DNA of 64,000 nucleotides from Streptomyces sp. NBC_00483. Lineage in GTDB: Bacteria; Actinomycetota; Actinomycetes; Streptomycetales; Streptomycetaceae. The notes beneath the pieces were generated by a model. The model was not told the DNA's origin and searched no databases. It worked only from the letters and a program-made list of their open reading frames with translations. Numbering within the stretch: the first letter of the stretch is position 1; the number at the start of each line of letters is the position of its first letter. A program made the position numbers and the translations under genes. Shown here piece after piece: positions 52,053 through 60,943 of this stretch. Where the stretch lies: the NCBI RefSeq assembly GCF_036013745.1, contig NZ_CP107880.1, forward strand, positions 9,300,001 to 9,364,000. Reading direction: 5' to 3'.

Positions 52053-52121
52053 CGCCGCCCGTTCACCAGATGTCGACGTGGCGGGGGCCCGGGCCCGTTC
52101 CGTCACCCGCGAGGAGCTTCG

Positions 52122-53726
52122 ATGAGACGAACACGCAGCGTCGGTGGTGCGGTGGCGGCCGCGGCTCTGACACTCTCCCTGGCTGCCTGTTCGGGCGGCT
52201 CCGGAGGCTCGGACAGCTCGGGCGGCGGAGCCGGAGGCAAGCACCTCACCATCGGCACCGCCGCGGAGGTGCCGCACCTGATCCCGCAGAACGATCTCGG
52301 CGCGACCGGGATCCAGATCGAGTCCGCGCTGTGGGCGCCGCTCACACAGGTCGATCCGAAGGACGGCCACCTGCGCAATGTGGTCGCCGACTCGATCAAG
52401 TCCAAGGACGCCAGGACCTGGACCATCAAGATCAAGCCCGGCTGGACCTTCACCAACGGCGAGAAGCTCACCGCGAAGTCCTTCGTGGACACGTGGAACT
52501 ACACCGCGTACGGGCCGAACGGCTTCGCCAACAACGGCTTCTTCCAGCGGGTCGAGGGCTACGAGGCGCTCAACCCGGCGAAGGGGAAGCCGAAGCGGGA
52601 CACGCTCTCCGGCCTGAAGGTCATCGACGATCTCACGTTCCAGGTGAAGCTGAAGCAGCCGTTCTCGCCCTACCCCACGACCCTCAGCTATCTCGGTGCC
52701 ACGGCGCTCGCCTCCGAAGCCCTGAAGGACCCGGAGAAGTACACCCACAAGCCGATCGGCTACGGGGCGTACAAGCTGGACGGCGCCTGGAAGCCCGGGC
52801 AGCCGGTCAATTTGGTGCGCAACAAGGGCTACAAGGGCGGGGACGCTCCCGACGCCGAGTCGATCAGCTTCCGGTTCTTCGCCAACCCGGAGACCGGCTA
52901 CAACGAGTTTCTCGCCGGGAACCTCGACTTCGCGCCGCTGCCGACATCCAAGATGGACACGTACAAGCAGGAGGCCGCGGGCCGGTATCTGCAGGCCAAG
53001 GCGGCCAACAGCACGGGTTATCTGGTCCTGCACGTCAACGTGAAGCCGTACGACAACCTCAAGGTGCGCCGGGCCCTGTCGCTCGCCCTGGACCGCGCCG
53101 CGCTCGCCAAGGTGAAGCCCGGCAGCGTCCCGTCGAAGTCCTTCACACCGCCGAGCATCGCGGGCCACCGCGACGACACCTGTGGTGACTGCAAGCTGGA
53201 CGTGGCCAAGGCGAAGAAGCTGCTGAGCGAGGCGGGCGGATTCCCCGGCGCGCTGAAGATCTACTACTCCACCGACGATTCCGGCAGCCAGGTCTACGCG
53301 GAGGCGATCGGCAACATGTGGCGCCAGAAGCTCGGAATCAAGGTCAAGTACGACGGCCAGCCGGGTAGCGAGATCGGCAAGCTGGACGAAGCCGGCAAGC
53401 TCGACGGCGTCCGCATGCAGGGCTGGGGCCACGACTACCCGTCGATCGAGGACTACCTCACCCCGGTCTTCGCCTCCTACGGTGATGTCAACACCGGCAA
53501 GTACGACAACCCCGAGGTCGACAAGGCGCTGCAGAAGGCGAACGGCATCGCCGACCAGCAGCGGGCGATCAAGGCGTACCAGAAGGTGGAGGACATGGCC
53601 GCCGCGGACATGCCGATCATCCCGCTGTCCGTCGTCAGCCCCATCTACCTGCACGCCAAGGGTGTCGAACCGCTCAACTCCCCTTACGCGGGCGTCGATC
53701 CGATCCGGTCCACCCTCACGCGCTGA
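52122..53726 (+). CDS. Peptide-type ABC solute-binding lipoprotein (family 5), orphan copy
   Basis: The 534-aa protein has a lipoprotein signal with lipobox LAAC (Cys23) and a family-5 binding fold: WTIKIKPGWTFTNGEKLTAKSFVDTWNY, KPIGYGAYKLDG, NPETGYNEFLAGNLDF, KVRRALSLALDRAAL and WGHDYPSIEDYL. These receptors bind oligopeptides or similar ligands. It is a close paralogue of the lipoprotein at 56455-58050, but no permease gene follows it; it likely shares the permeases 6 kb away. GAGGAG precedes the ATG. Monocistronic by context. Confidence 0.92.
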   Translation: MRRTRSVGGAVAAAALTLSLAACSGGSGGSDSSGGGAGGKHLTIGTAAEVPHLIPQNDLGATGIQIESALWAPLTQVDPKDGHLRNVVADSIKSKDARTWTIKIKPGWTFTNGEKLTAKSFVDTWNYTAYGPNGFANNGFFQRVEGYEALNPAKGKPKRDTLSGLKVIDDLTFQVKLKQPFSPYPTTLSYLGATALASEALKDPEKYTHKPIGYGAYKLDGAWKPGQPVNLVRNKGYKGGDAPDAESISFRFFANPETGYNEFLAGNLDFAPLPTSKMDTYKQEAAGRYLQAKAANSTGYLVLHVNVKPYDNLKVRRALSLALDRAALAKVKPGSVPSKSFTPPSIAGHRDDTCGDCKLDVAKAKKLLSEAGGFPGALKIYYSTDDSGSQVYAEAIGNMWRQKLGIKVKYDGQPGSEIGKLDEAGKLDGVRMQGWGHDYPSIEDYLTPVFASYGDVNTGKYDNPEVDKALQKANGIADQQRAIKAYQKVEDMAAADMPIIPLSVVSPIYLHAKGVEPLNSPYAGVDPIRSTLTR

Positions 53727-53759
53727 CCGCCATAAGGCCCGCACCGGCCCCGCGCCACC

Positions 53760-54503
53760 TCACGCCGGCCCCGTACCGTCCCGCGTCGCGGCCGGTGCGG
53801 GGCCGGCTTCGCCGTCGGGCCCGCCGACCGCCGGCATCAGTTCGCGCAGCCAGTGTTCGGCCTGGGCCACATGCGTGTGGGCCGCGCAGGTCGCCGCCGC
53901 CGGATCGCGGTCGGAGATCGCCCGGGCCAGCTCGCGGTGCCCCTCGTCGCTGCGGCGTCGCAGGTGCCGGCCCTCGGGCAAGGTGAAGATCTGGTACTTG
54001 CGGGAACGGGAGCGGAAGACCGAGATCAGCGCGGCGAGCGTCGGGTTCCCGCCGATCCGCGCGATCTCGCAGTGGAAGTCGTGGTCGAGCGCCGAGGCCT
54101 TGTCGGGATCGTCCGTCAACTCCATCGCATCGACAAGGCCGTTGAGAATCCGCACGTCGTCCTCGGTGCGGCGCGCCGCCGCACGCGCCGCGGCGTGACC
54201 CTCGAGCAGCCGCCGGATCTCGTACATCTCGAGCAGCCCTGCCAGCGGCAGCAGATCCACCGTGAGTGACAGGCTGCCGATCAGATCCTGGGGTCGAAGG
54301 CCGGAGACGTAGGTGCCGGAGCCGTGCCGCGGCTCGATCACGCCCAGGGCCGCGAGCATGCGCACGGCCTCGCGCAACGAGCCGCGGGACACCCCCAGTT
54401 CGGCGCACAGGTCGGCCTCGGCGGGTATCCGATCGCCGGGTCCCAGACGCTCCGTGGCGATCATGTGGCGCAGTCCGTGGAACGCCTTCTCCACTGCCGA
54501 CAT
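53760..54503 (-). CDS. GntR-family regulator, FadR/FCD subgroup
   Basis: The 247-aa protein has the GntR winged helix (HGLRHMIATERLGPGDRIPAEADLCAELGVSRGSLREAVRMLAALGVIEPRHGSGTYV) and an all-helical FCD ligand domain whose metal-binding His/Asp residues are visible in LDHDFHCEIARIGGN and GHRELARAI. The ATG at 54503 follows GGGGGAGG; the ATG at 54593 overlaps a palindrome and is unlikely. Divergent from the SARP gene, with two TCATCNNATGA palindromes between; it probably controls itself, the SARP gene and the flanking transport genes. Confidence 0.92.
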   Translation of the reverse strand: MSAVEKAFHGLRHMIATERLGPGDRIPAEADLCAELGVSRGSLREAVRMLAALGVIEPRHGSGTYVSGLRPQDLIGSLSLTVDLLPLAGLLEMYEIRRLLEGHAAARAAARRTEDDVRILNGLVDAMELTDDPDKASALDHDFHCEIARIGGNPTLAALISVFRSRSRKYQIFTLPEGRHLRRRSDEGHRELARAISDRDPAAATCAAHTHVAQAEHWLRELMPAVGGPDGEAGPAPAATRDGTGPA

Positions 54504-54589
54504 CGGTTTTCCTCCCCCTGAGGTCCGGCGCGGTCCGCCGAGTATCCAGTGCGGCGCCGACGTTCGGAGCACTGTAGCCAGCCGGTGAG

Positions 54590-54600
54590 TCATCGTATGA
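54590..54600. promoter_or_regulatory. GntR operator 1, TCATCGTATGA
   Basis: TCAT-CGT-ATGA is palindromic and extends to AGTCAT/ATGACT (54588-54602). It lies 87 bp before the GntR ATG. The FCD subgroup binds short palindromes of this kind. Confidence 0.65.
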
Positions 54601-54685
54601 CTTCAACTCCTGGCCATGGGCGGCATATTGAATGCCGAGCAAGAGGGGTTGTGTCGGTGGCGGGCACCTGCCAAGATTCCCGCAT

Positions 54686-54696
54686 TCATCAGATGA
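54686..54696. promoter_or_regulatory. GntR operator 2, TCATCAGATGA
   Basis: A perfect TCATC-A-GATGA palindrome sharing TCATCNNATGA with operator 1, 96 bp away (about nine helical turns), 159 bp before the SARP ATG. The recurrence makes chance unlikely. Confidence 0.65.
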
Positions 54697-54854
54697 CTCC
54701 TTGGTCACGAGTGAGTCGGGAGTGATGACGCACGCGGTGATCCGCTGCCCTGAGGGCGGTCGGAGCGCCGTGTCCCACCGGTTCCGTCGCCAGTGCCGTC
54801 CGAGGCGCCGGTGCGAGGCGCCGCGCCTGTCCGGAAGCAGGGAGGGAGTAGGGC

Positions 54855-56384
54855 ATGGAAACGCTTGGTACCGGATGGCGGGACGTCGTGCGCTACGAGG
54901 TCCTCGGGCCGGTCCGTGCGCTGCGTGCGGGTACCGGGCTCCGTCTCGGTACACCTCAACAACTCGCTCTCCTATCCGTGCTGTTGCTGCACGGCGGCCG
55001 ACCGGTGGAACGGCACGAGTTGGTGGCCGCCCTGTGGGGCGAGCGCCCCCCGGCCGGCGCCAACGGACTCCTGGCGACCTACGCGGCCCGCCTGCGCAAG
55101 GTCCTCGAACCCGACCGCCCGCGCCGCACCTCACCCCGCGTCCTCGTCACCCGCAACACCGCGTACGGGCTCGAACTCGGCCGCGACGACCTCGACCTGT
55201 GGTGCTTCGAGGACGCCGTGGCCGGGGCCCGCAGCGCCCGCCGCAACCGCGATCTTGACGCCGCCCGTTCCGGATACGAGCGAGCGCTGGCCGTATGGAC
55301 GGGCGAGGAGGCCCTGGCAGGGGTGATCGCCCCGTTCGTCGAGGTGGAACGCCTACGGCTCGCCGAACTTCGGCTTGCCGCGCGGCTCGAACACGCCGAA
55401 GTACTCCTGGAGTTCGGTGCGTCCGAGGAACCGGTCGAGGTGCTGAGACCCCTGTCCCGCGCCCACCCGCACCACGAGCGGCTGCACGCCCTGCTGATGC
55501 TCTCCCTCCACCGGGGCGGTCGGACGGGGGAGGCGCTGGAGGTCTACCAGGAAATCCGGCGGGCCCTGCTCGGCGAGTTCGGTGTGCCGCCGGGCCCGCG
55601 CCTGGCCCGTATCCACGAGCGGATCCACGCCGCGGACCCCTGGCTGCTGCCCCGCGCCGCCGGCACACCCCTCATTCCCGCCCAACTGCCGCGCGACATC
55701 GCCGACTTCTCCGGACGTGCGTCTGAACTGGGCCGACTGCGTCACCTGCTGGCCGCACCGCACGGCGTCGTGGCGGGCCCCAGTGTCCTGGTCACGGGGC
55801 CACCCGGCGTCGGCAAGTCGGCCCTCGCCGTGCACGCGGCCCATCAGGTCGCACCCTGCTTCCCGGACGGCCAGCTGTACGCGGAGCTCGGTGGTGCCAC
55901 CGGGAGCCCGGCCGAACCCGCCGACGTGCTGGGCCGGCTCCTGACCGACCTCGGCGTACCTGCCGCGGAGCTGCCCGACGGTGCCGCACACCGCGCGGCC
56001 CGCTTCCGTACCCTCACCGCGCGCCGTCGCCTGCTGCTCCTGCTCGACGACGCCCATGACGAGGCGCAGGTGCGGCAGTTGCTGCCGGGCGGTCCTGGCT
56101 GTGCGGTGCTGGTCACCAGCCGGTCCCGCCTCGCCACGCTGCCCGGACGGTCGGCCGTGCCGCTGTCCTATCTGCGCGAAGAGGAGTCGCTGCGCATGCT
56201 GACCCGGGTGGCCGGCGCCGACCGGGTTGCCGCGCAGCCCGCCGCGGCCCGCACCCTGGCCCGCGTCTGCGCGGGTCGGCCGCTGGCCGTCCGGGCGTTG
56301 GGTGCGCGGATCGCCGACGCGGACGCGGCCGAACTCCCGTTACTGGCCGACCGGTTGGCTTCACCCGGCTCGCGCGCCGGCTGA
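54855..56384 (+). CDS. SARP/AfsR-like regulator with NTPase, lacking the TPR region
   Basis: The 509-aa activator has an OmpR-type winged helix (about 13-110; VRYEVLGPVRALRAG, RKVLEPDRPR), a bacterial transcription activation domain (about 115-262; YERALAVWTGEEAL, HALLMLSLHRGGRTGEALEVYQ) and an NB-ARC-type NTPase with Walker A GPPGVGKS (315-322) and LLLLLDDAHDE as Walker B. AfsR itself continues with TPR repeats to nearly 1000 residues; this protein stops after the NTPase. It may activate the peptide transport operon directly downstream. ATG at 54855 follows GGGAG. Confidence 0.92.
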   Translation: METLGTGWRDVVRYEVLGPVRALRAGTGLRLGTPQQLALLSVLLLHGGRPVERHELVAALWGERPPAGANGLLATYAARLRKVLEPDRPRRTSPRVLVTRNTAYGLELGRDDLDLWCFEDAVAGARSARRNRDLDAARSGYERALAVWTGEEALAGVIAPFVEVERLRLAELRLAARLEHAEVLLEFGASEEPVEVLRPLSRAHPHHERLHALLMLSLHRGGRTGEALEVYQEIRRALLGEFGVPPGPRLARIHERIHAADPWLLPRAAGTPLIPAQLPRDIADFSGRASELGRLRHLLAAPHGVVAGPSVLVTGPPGVGKSALAVHAAHQVAPCFPDGQLYAELGGATGSPAEPADVLGRLLTDLGVPAAELPDGAAHRAARFRTLTARRRLLLLLDDAHDEAQVRQLLPGGPGCAVLVTSRSRLATLPGRSAVPLSYLREEESLRMLTRVAGADRVAAQPAAARTLARVCAGRPLAVRALGARIADADAAELPLLADRLASPGSRAG

Positions 56385-56454
56385 CTCCCCGTCGGTCCTC
56401 GTCGCCGAGCATCACCCGCAGTCCACACACCCCCGAGACACCAAGGAGAAGCGC

Positions 56455-58050
56455 ATGCGTCGATCCCGTCATGCGGCCCACGCCGTCACCGCCCTCGCGG
56501 TGGCCGTCGCCGCCACTGCCTGCTCGTCCGGGAGCGGTTCCGACGACGGCGCCTCGGGCGGCAAGAAGTCCGTCGTCGTCGCGACGAAGAACGAGATACC
56601 CGCCATCAACCCGGCCAAGGACAACAGCTCCACCAGCATCCAGCTCGCCTGGGCCATGTGGGCTCCGCTCACCGACCTCGACCAGAAGACCGGCAAGTTG
56701 AAGTACGTGGTGGCCGACTCGGTCACCTCCAAGGACGCCAGAACCTGGACCATCAAGCTCAAACCGGGGTGGACCTTCACCAACGGCGAGAAGCTGACCG
56801 CCAAGGCGTTCGTCGACACCTGGAACTACACGGCCTACGCGCCCCACGGCTACAAGAACAACGGATTCTTCAGCCGCATCAACGGCTACGACGACCTCAA
56901 CCCGGCGAGTGGCAAGCCCAAGAAGACAACGATGTCGGGCCTGAAGGTGATCAATGACCTCACCTTCCGGGTCACGCTCGACAAGGCCTTCTCCCCGTAC
57001 CCGACGACGCTGATGTACTACGGATCCGTCGCGCTCGCCCCCGAGGTGCTCAAGGACCCCGACGCCTACGACCACAAGCCGATCGGCTACGGGCCGTACA
57101 AGCTCAAGTCCCAGTGGAAGGCCGGACAGCCGGTCGACATGGTTCGCAACAAGAAGTACCCGCTCAAGGGCCCGGAAGCGGACCAGCTCACCTATCGGCT
57201 CTTCTCCAACCCGGAGACCGCCTACAACGAGTTCCTCGCGGGCAGCGTGGACTACACCATCGTCCCCGACACCAAGAGCGACACCTACAAGAAGGACGCC
57301 CCTGGCAAGGGCGCCGTGTCCAAGGCCGCGGTCAACATGACCTACCTCGCCCCGCCGGTCAACTCCGGCCCCTACAAGGACCCGAAGGTGCGCCGCGCCC
57401 TGTCGCTCGCCCTGGACCGCAAGGCGCTCACCAAGCTGCGCGCGGGATCCTTCCCCGCCACCTCGTTCACCGCGCCCTCGCTGCCCGGACACCGCGAAAA
57501 CACCTGTGACGCCTGCACGTTGGACGTCGCCAAGGCCAAGGCGCTCCTGAAGCAGGCGGGCGGCTTCCCGGGCACGCTGAAGATGTACTACAACAGCGAC
57601 GACCCCGGGCAGCGTGTCTTCGCCGAGGCGCTGGGCAACATGTGGCGGCAGAACCTCGGCATCAAGGTCGCCTACGTCGGCAAGCCCGCCCTCGACCTCA
57701 GCGGCCTGTTCAGCAAGGGCAAGGTCGACGGGATGTACCTGGCCGGCTGGGGCCACGACTACCCGTCCGTCGAGGACTGGCTCACTCCCATCGCCGGCAG
57801 CCACGGCGACGTGAACGGCGCCCGCTACAGCAACCCCGCCCTCGACAAGCTGATCGACGAGGGCAACGCGCTCGCGGACCCGGCCGCCGCCATCAAGAAG
57901 TACCAGGCCGCAGAGGACCTCGAGGCCGAGCAGATGCCCATGATCCCGCTGTACCACAAGCCGGACGCCTATCTGCACTCGCCCGGGGTCGATCCGCTGG
58001 ACTCCCCGTACGCCGGGCTCAACCCGGTCTGGTCGACCGTCTCCCGCTGA
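56455..58050 (+). CDS. Peptide-type ABC solute-binding lipoprotein (family 5)
   Basis: The 531-aa receptor has a lipobox (VAATAC, Cys23) and a family-5 fold with WTIKLKPGWTFTNGEKLTAKAFVDTWNY, NPETAYNEFLAGSVDY, KVRRALSLALDRKAL and GWGHDYPSVEDWL. It is strongly similar over its whole length to the orphan copy at 52122. AAGGAG precedes the ATG. First of five same-strand transport genes (receptor, two permeases, two ATPases), 28 bp before the first permease. Confidence 0.95.
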   Translation: MRRSRHAAHAVTALAVAVAATACSSGSGSDDGASGGKKSVVVATKNEIPAINPAKDNSSTSIQLAWAMWAPLTDLDQKTGKLKYVVADSVTSKDARTWTIKLKPGWTFTNGEKLTAKAFVDTWNYTAYAPHGYKNNGFFSRINGYDDLNPASGKPKKTTMSGLKVINDLTFRVTLDKAFSPYPTTLMYYGSVALAPEVLKDPDAYDHKPIGYGPYKLKSQWKAGQPVDMVRNKKYPLKGPEADQLTYRLFSNPETAYNEFLAGSVDYTIVPDTKSDTYKKDAPGKGAVSKAAVNMTYLAPPVNSGPYKDPKVRRALSLALDRKALTKLRAGSFPATSFTAPSLPGHRENTCDACTLDVAKAKALLKQAGGFPGTLKMYYNSDDPGQRVFAEALGNMWRQNLGIKVAYVGKPALDLSGLFSKGKVDGMYLAGWGHDYPSVEDWLTPIAGSHGDVNGARYSNPALDKLIDEGNALADPAAAIKKYQAAEDLEAEQMPMIPLYHKPDAYLHSPGVDPLDSPYAGLNPVWSTVSR

Positions 58051-58078
58051 ACCACCCGACACCACAAGGAGATCCACG

Positions 58079-59005
58079 ATGTTCAGGTATGCGCTCCGGC
58101 GCCTGATCATCATGGTGCCGATCGGGATCATCGTGACGTTCATCGTCTACGCGATGGTGTTCGCCCTACCCGGCGACCCCATACAGGCACTGTCCGGCGA
58201 CAAGCCGCTCGCCCCCTCGGTGATCGCGGCGAAGCGCGCCTACTACCACCTCGACGACCCGCTGTTCTCCCAGTACCTGCACTTCATGGGGAACCTGCTG
58301 CAGGGCAACCTCGGCCAGACCTTCGACGGCCAGGACATCGGCGAACAACTCGCCCTGCGCTGGCCGGTCACCCTCCAGCTCGGACTGACCGCGCTCGCCA
58401 TCCAGACCGTCTTCGGCCTGCTGTTCGGCATCTACGCCGGCTGGCGGCGCGACGGGCTCGTCGACCGGTCACTGCTCGGTGCCACCCTCGCGGTGCTCGC
58501 CGTGCCGGGACTCGTCGTCATGTTCTTCGCCCAGTCACTGTTCAGTGTCCAGCTCGGCTGGTTCCCGGTCTCCGGCAGCGCCGATGGCTGGCCCACCAGC
58601 TATCTGCTGCCCGCCACGGTCCTCGGTGTGCTCGGCTTCGCCGGGCTCGCCCGCATCACCCGCACCAGCCTCGTGGAGGTGGCGGGCGCCGACTTCGTGC
58701 GCACCGGCCGCGCCAAAGGGCTGTCCCCGCAGCGCATCCTCTGGCGACATGTGCTGCGCAACGCCCTGCTCCCTGTGATCACGTTCATCGGGCTCGACCT
58801 GGCCGGCACGCTCGGCGGCGCGATCATCACCGAAGGCATCTACAACCTCAACGGCATCGGCCAGTTCATGTTTCGCTCGATCGGAATGAAGGAGGGCGGA
58901 GTCGTCGTCACTCTCTCCACTGTCCTGCTCATCGGCTACATGGTCGTCAACTTGATCGTCGACCTGCTCTACGGCCTCCTCGACCCGCGGGTGCGTCATG
59001 TCTAG
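58079..59005 (+). CDS. Peptide ABC transporter permease, DppB/OppB type
   Basis: The 308-aa inner-membrane permease starts MFRYALRRLIIMVPIGIIVTFIVYAMVFALPGDP, the family's signature opening, and has the ATPase-contacting EVAGADFVRTGRAKGLSPQRILWRHVLRNALLPVITFIG loop. About six membrane helices. AAGGAG precedes the ATG. Overlaps the next permease by 8 nt. Confidence 0.96.
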   Translation: MFRYALRRLIIMVPIGIIVTFIVYAMVFALPGDPIQALSGDKPLAPSVIAAKRAYYHLDDPLFSQYLHFMGNLLQGNLGQTFDGQDIGEQLALRWPVTLQLGLTALAIQTVFGLLFGIYAGWRRDGLVDRSLLGATLAVLAVPGLVVMFFAQSLFSVQLGWFPVSGSADGWPTSYLLPATVLGVLGFAGLARITRTSLVEVAGADFVRTGRAKGLSPQRILWRHVLRNALLPVITFIGLDLAGTLGGAIITEGIYNLNGIGQFMFRSIGMKEGGVVVTLSTVLLIGYMVVNLIVDLLYGLLDPRVRHV

Positions 59006-59891
59006 CCCCGCGCTGGTCGTGGCGACCGAGACCGAGCCGACCGCCGAGGACGCCCCCGCGGGCGCCGCGGTCCTGCGTGAACTGCTGCGCAAGCCGCGGT
59101 TCGTCCTGTCCGGTGTGGTGATCCTCGTCATCGTGGCGATGGCGGCCTTCCCACGCCTGTTCACCTCCGTCGACCCCACCGCCTGCAACCTGCGGTACAG
59201 CAAGATCGGACCCTCCGCGGCGCACTGGTTCGGCTACGACATCCAGGGCTGCGACTACTTCGCCAATGTCATCTACGGCGCCCGCCCCTCGGTCCTGGTC
59301 AGCGTCTCCGTCACCCTCGTCGGCTTCGTGGTGGCCTGCACCCTCGGCATGCTCGCCGGATACTTCCCCGGATTCGTCGACGGCCTGGTCTCCCGCACCG
59401 CCGACGTCCTGTTCGCGCTGCCCGGCCTCGTCGCGATGATCGTCATCCTGCAGGCCTTCTCGGCCCGTTCGGTGTGGACGATCGCCTTCGTGATCGTGCT
59501 GCTCGGCTGGCCCGCCGGGATGCGTCTGATGCGTTCCACGGTGCTGTCCGTGCGCAGCCGCGAGTACGTGCTGGCGTCCCGGGTGCTCGGCGCGACCGCA
59601 CCGCACATCCTGCGCAAACACATCTTCCCGAATTCCGTGGCTCCGCTGCTCGCCCTCACCACACTCTCGGTCGGTGTCGCCGTCGGAACCGAGGCCGCGC
59701 TGACCTTCCTCGGCATCGGGCTGCAGCCGCCCACCATCTCCTGGGGTCTGCAGATCGCCATCGCCGCGTCCTACCGCGACGACATCCATCTGTTCCTCTT
59801 CCCCGCGCTGTTCCTGACGCTGACAGTGATGTCCTTCATGATGATGGGCGACACCGTTCGGGACGCGCTCGACCCGAAGCTGCGGAGGTGA
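58998..59891 (+). CDS. Peptide ABC transporter permease, DppC/OppC type
   Basis: The 297-aa permease has a cytoplasmic N-terminus, then VLSGVVILVIVAMAAFPRLF, the external WFGYDIQGCDYFANVIYGARPSVLVS, and the coupling loop VRSREYVLASRVLGATAPHILRKHIFPNSVAPL. With the DppB-type protein it forms the channel. The ATG lies inside the end of the previous gene. Confidence 0.96.
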   Translation: MSSPALVVATETEPTAEDAPAGAAVLRELLRKPRFVLSGVVILVIVAMAAFPRLFTSVDPTACNLRYSKIGPSAAHWFGYDIQGCDYFANVIYGARPSVLVSVSVTLVGFVVACTLGMLAGYFPGFVDGLVSRTADVLFALPGLVAMIVILQAFSARSVWTIAFVIVLLGWPAGMRLMRSTVLSVRSREYVLASRVLGATAPHILRKHIFPNSVAPLLALTTLSVGVAVGTEAALTFLGIGLQPPTISWGLQIAIAASYRDDIHLFLFPALFLTLTVMSFMMMGDTVRDALDPKLRR

Positions 59892-59899
59892 GCGCGGAC

Positions 59900-60943
59900 A
59901 TGACCGCCACCGACACCGTCGAGCACACCGCCCCGCTGCTCGAAGTCACCGACCTCACCGTCGAGTTCGCCACACAGGGCGGCACCTTGCGCGCCGTCGA
60001 CGAGGTCTCCTGGTCCCTGCACCGGGGCAAGACCCTCGTCGTCCTCGGCGAGTCCGGTTCCGGCAAGAGCGTCTCCACGCAGGCCATCACCGGCATCCTC
60101 GACTCACCGCCGGGCCGCGTCCGCGCGGGCAGCGCACTCTTCGACGGCCAGGACCTGATCGCGATCCCCGAGAAGCAGCGCCGCCGGATCATCGGCAGCC
60201 GCATCTCGCTCGTCTTCCAGGACGCCCTGTCCGCCCTCAACCCCGTGCACACGGTCGGCCGCCAGATCGCCGAGCTCTACCAGGTGCACCGCGGCATGTC
60301 CCGCAAGGACGCCATGCGCGGGGCCGCCGTCATGCTCGACCGGGTCGGCATCCCCAGTGCCCGTGCGCGGGTGCGCGACTACCCGCACGAGTTCTCCGGC
60401 GGCATGCGACAGCGCGTCATGATCGCCATGGCGCTCGCGCTCGGTCCCGAGGTGCTCATCGCCGACGAACCGACCACCGCGCTCGACGTCACCGTCCAGG
60501 CCCAGATCCTCGAACTCCTGGAGGAGATCCAGCAGGACAGTGACATGGGCGTCGTCCTCATCACCCACGACCTGGGCGTCGCCGCCGAGATCGCCGACGA
60601 TCTCGTCATCATGTACGCGGGCCGGGTCATCGAATCGGGCCCCACCGCGCTCGTCCTCGGCGACCCGGCCCACCCTTACACCCAGGGCCTGCTGCGCTCG
60701 ATGCCGTCGAGCGAGATGAAGGGACTCGAACTGCCCGCCATCCCCGGCACCCCGCCCAACATGCTGCGCCTGCCGACCGGCTGCCCCTTCAGGCCGCGCT
60801 GCCCCAAGGCGATCGACCTGTGCGCCACCGAGCGCCCCGAGCTGTCCGCCCTGTCGGGCGGCGGTCCCCGCAAGGTTGCCTGCCACCTCGCGGACACCCT
60901 CGACACCACGCAGACCCCTTCACTGGCCGGAGGTGCCTCATGA
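59900..60943 (+). CDS. Peptide ABC transporter ATPase, DppD/OppD type
   Basis: The 347-aa ATPase has Walker A GESGSGKS, signature [16 protein letters not shown], Walker [13 protein letters not shown] and the C-terminal oligopeptide-transporter extension with a Cys cluster ([15 protein letters not shown]). Start at ATG 59900, with GGAGGTG about nine bases upstream; a GTG at 59888 that overlaps the previous stop would add four residues. Confidence 0.95.
   Translation: MTATDTVEHTAPLLEVTDLTVEFATQGGTLRAVDEVSWSLHRGKTLVVLGESGSGKSVSTQAITGILDSPPGRVRAGSALFDGQDLIAIPEKQRRRIIGSRISLVFQDALSALNPVHTVGRQIAELYQVHRGMSRKDAMRGAAVMLDRVGIPSARARVRDYPHEFSGGMRQRVMIAMALALGPEVLIADEPTTALDVTVQAQILELLEEIQQDSDMGVVLITHDLGVAAEIADDLVIMYAGRVIESGPTALVLGDPAHPYTQGLLRSMPSSEMKGLELPAIPGTPPNMLRLPTGCPFRPRCPKAIDLCATERPELSALSGGGPRKVACHLADTLDTTQTPSLAGGAS

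Larger units (their letters stand above)
51801..52121 (+). other. 321-bp intergenic region after the polyol operon
   Basis: No gene seen. It contains a strong hairpin (51993-52022) immediately followed by a candidate promoter for the binding-protein gene, and GAGGAG at 52111-52116 as that gene's ribosome site. Confidence 0.6.
54504..54854. other. 351-bp divergent control region, GntR/SARP
   Basis: No gene seen. Two 11-bp palindromes of the same form lie 96 bp apart; the rest shows no clear gene or terminator. GGGAGGGAGTAGGG before 54855 serves the SARP gene. Confidence 0.6.
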
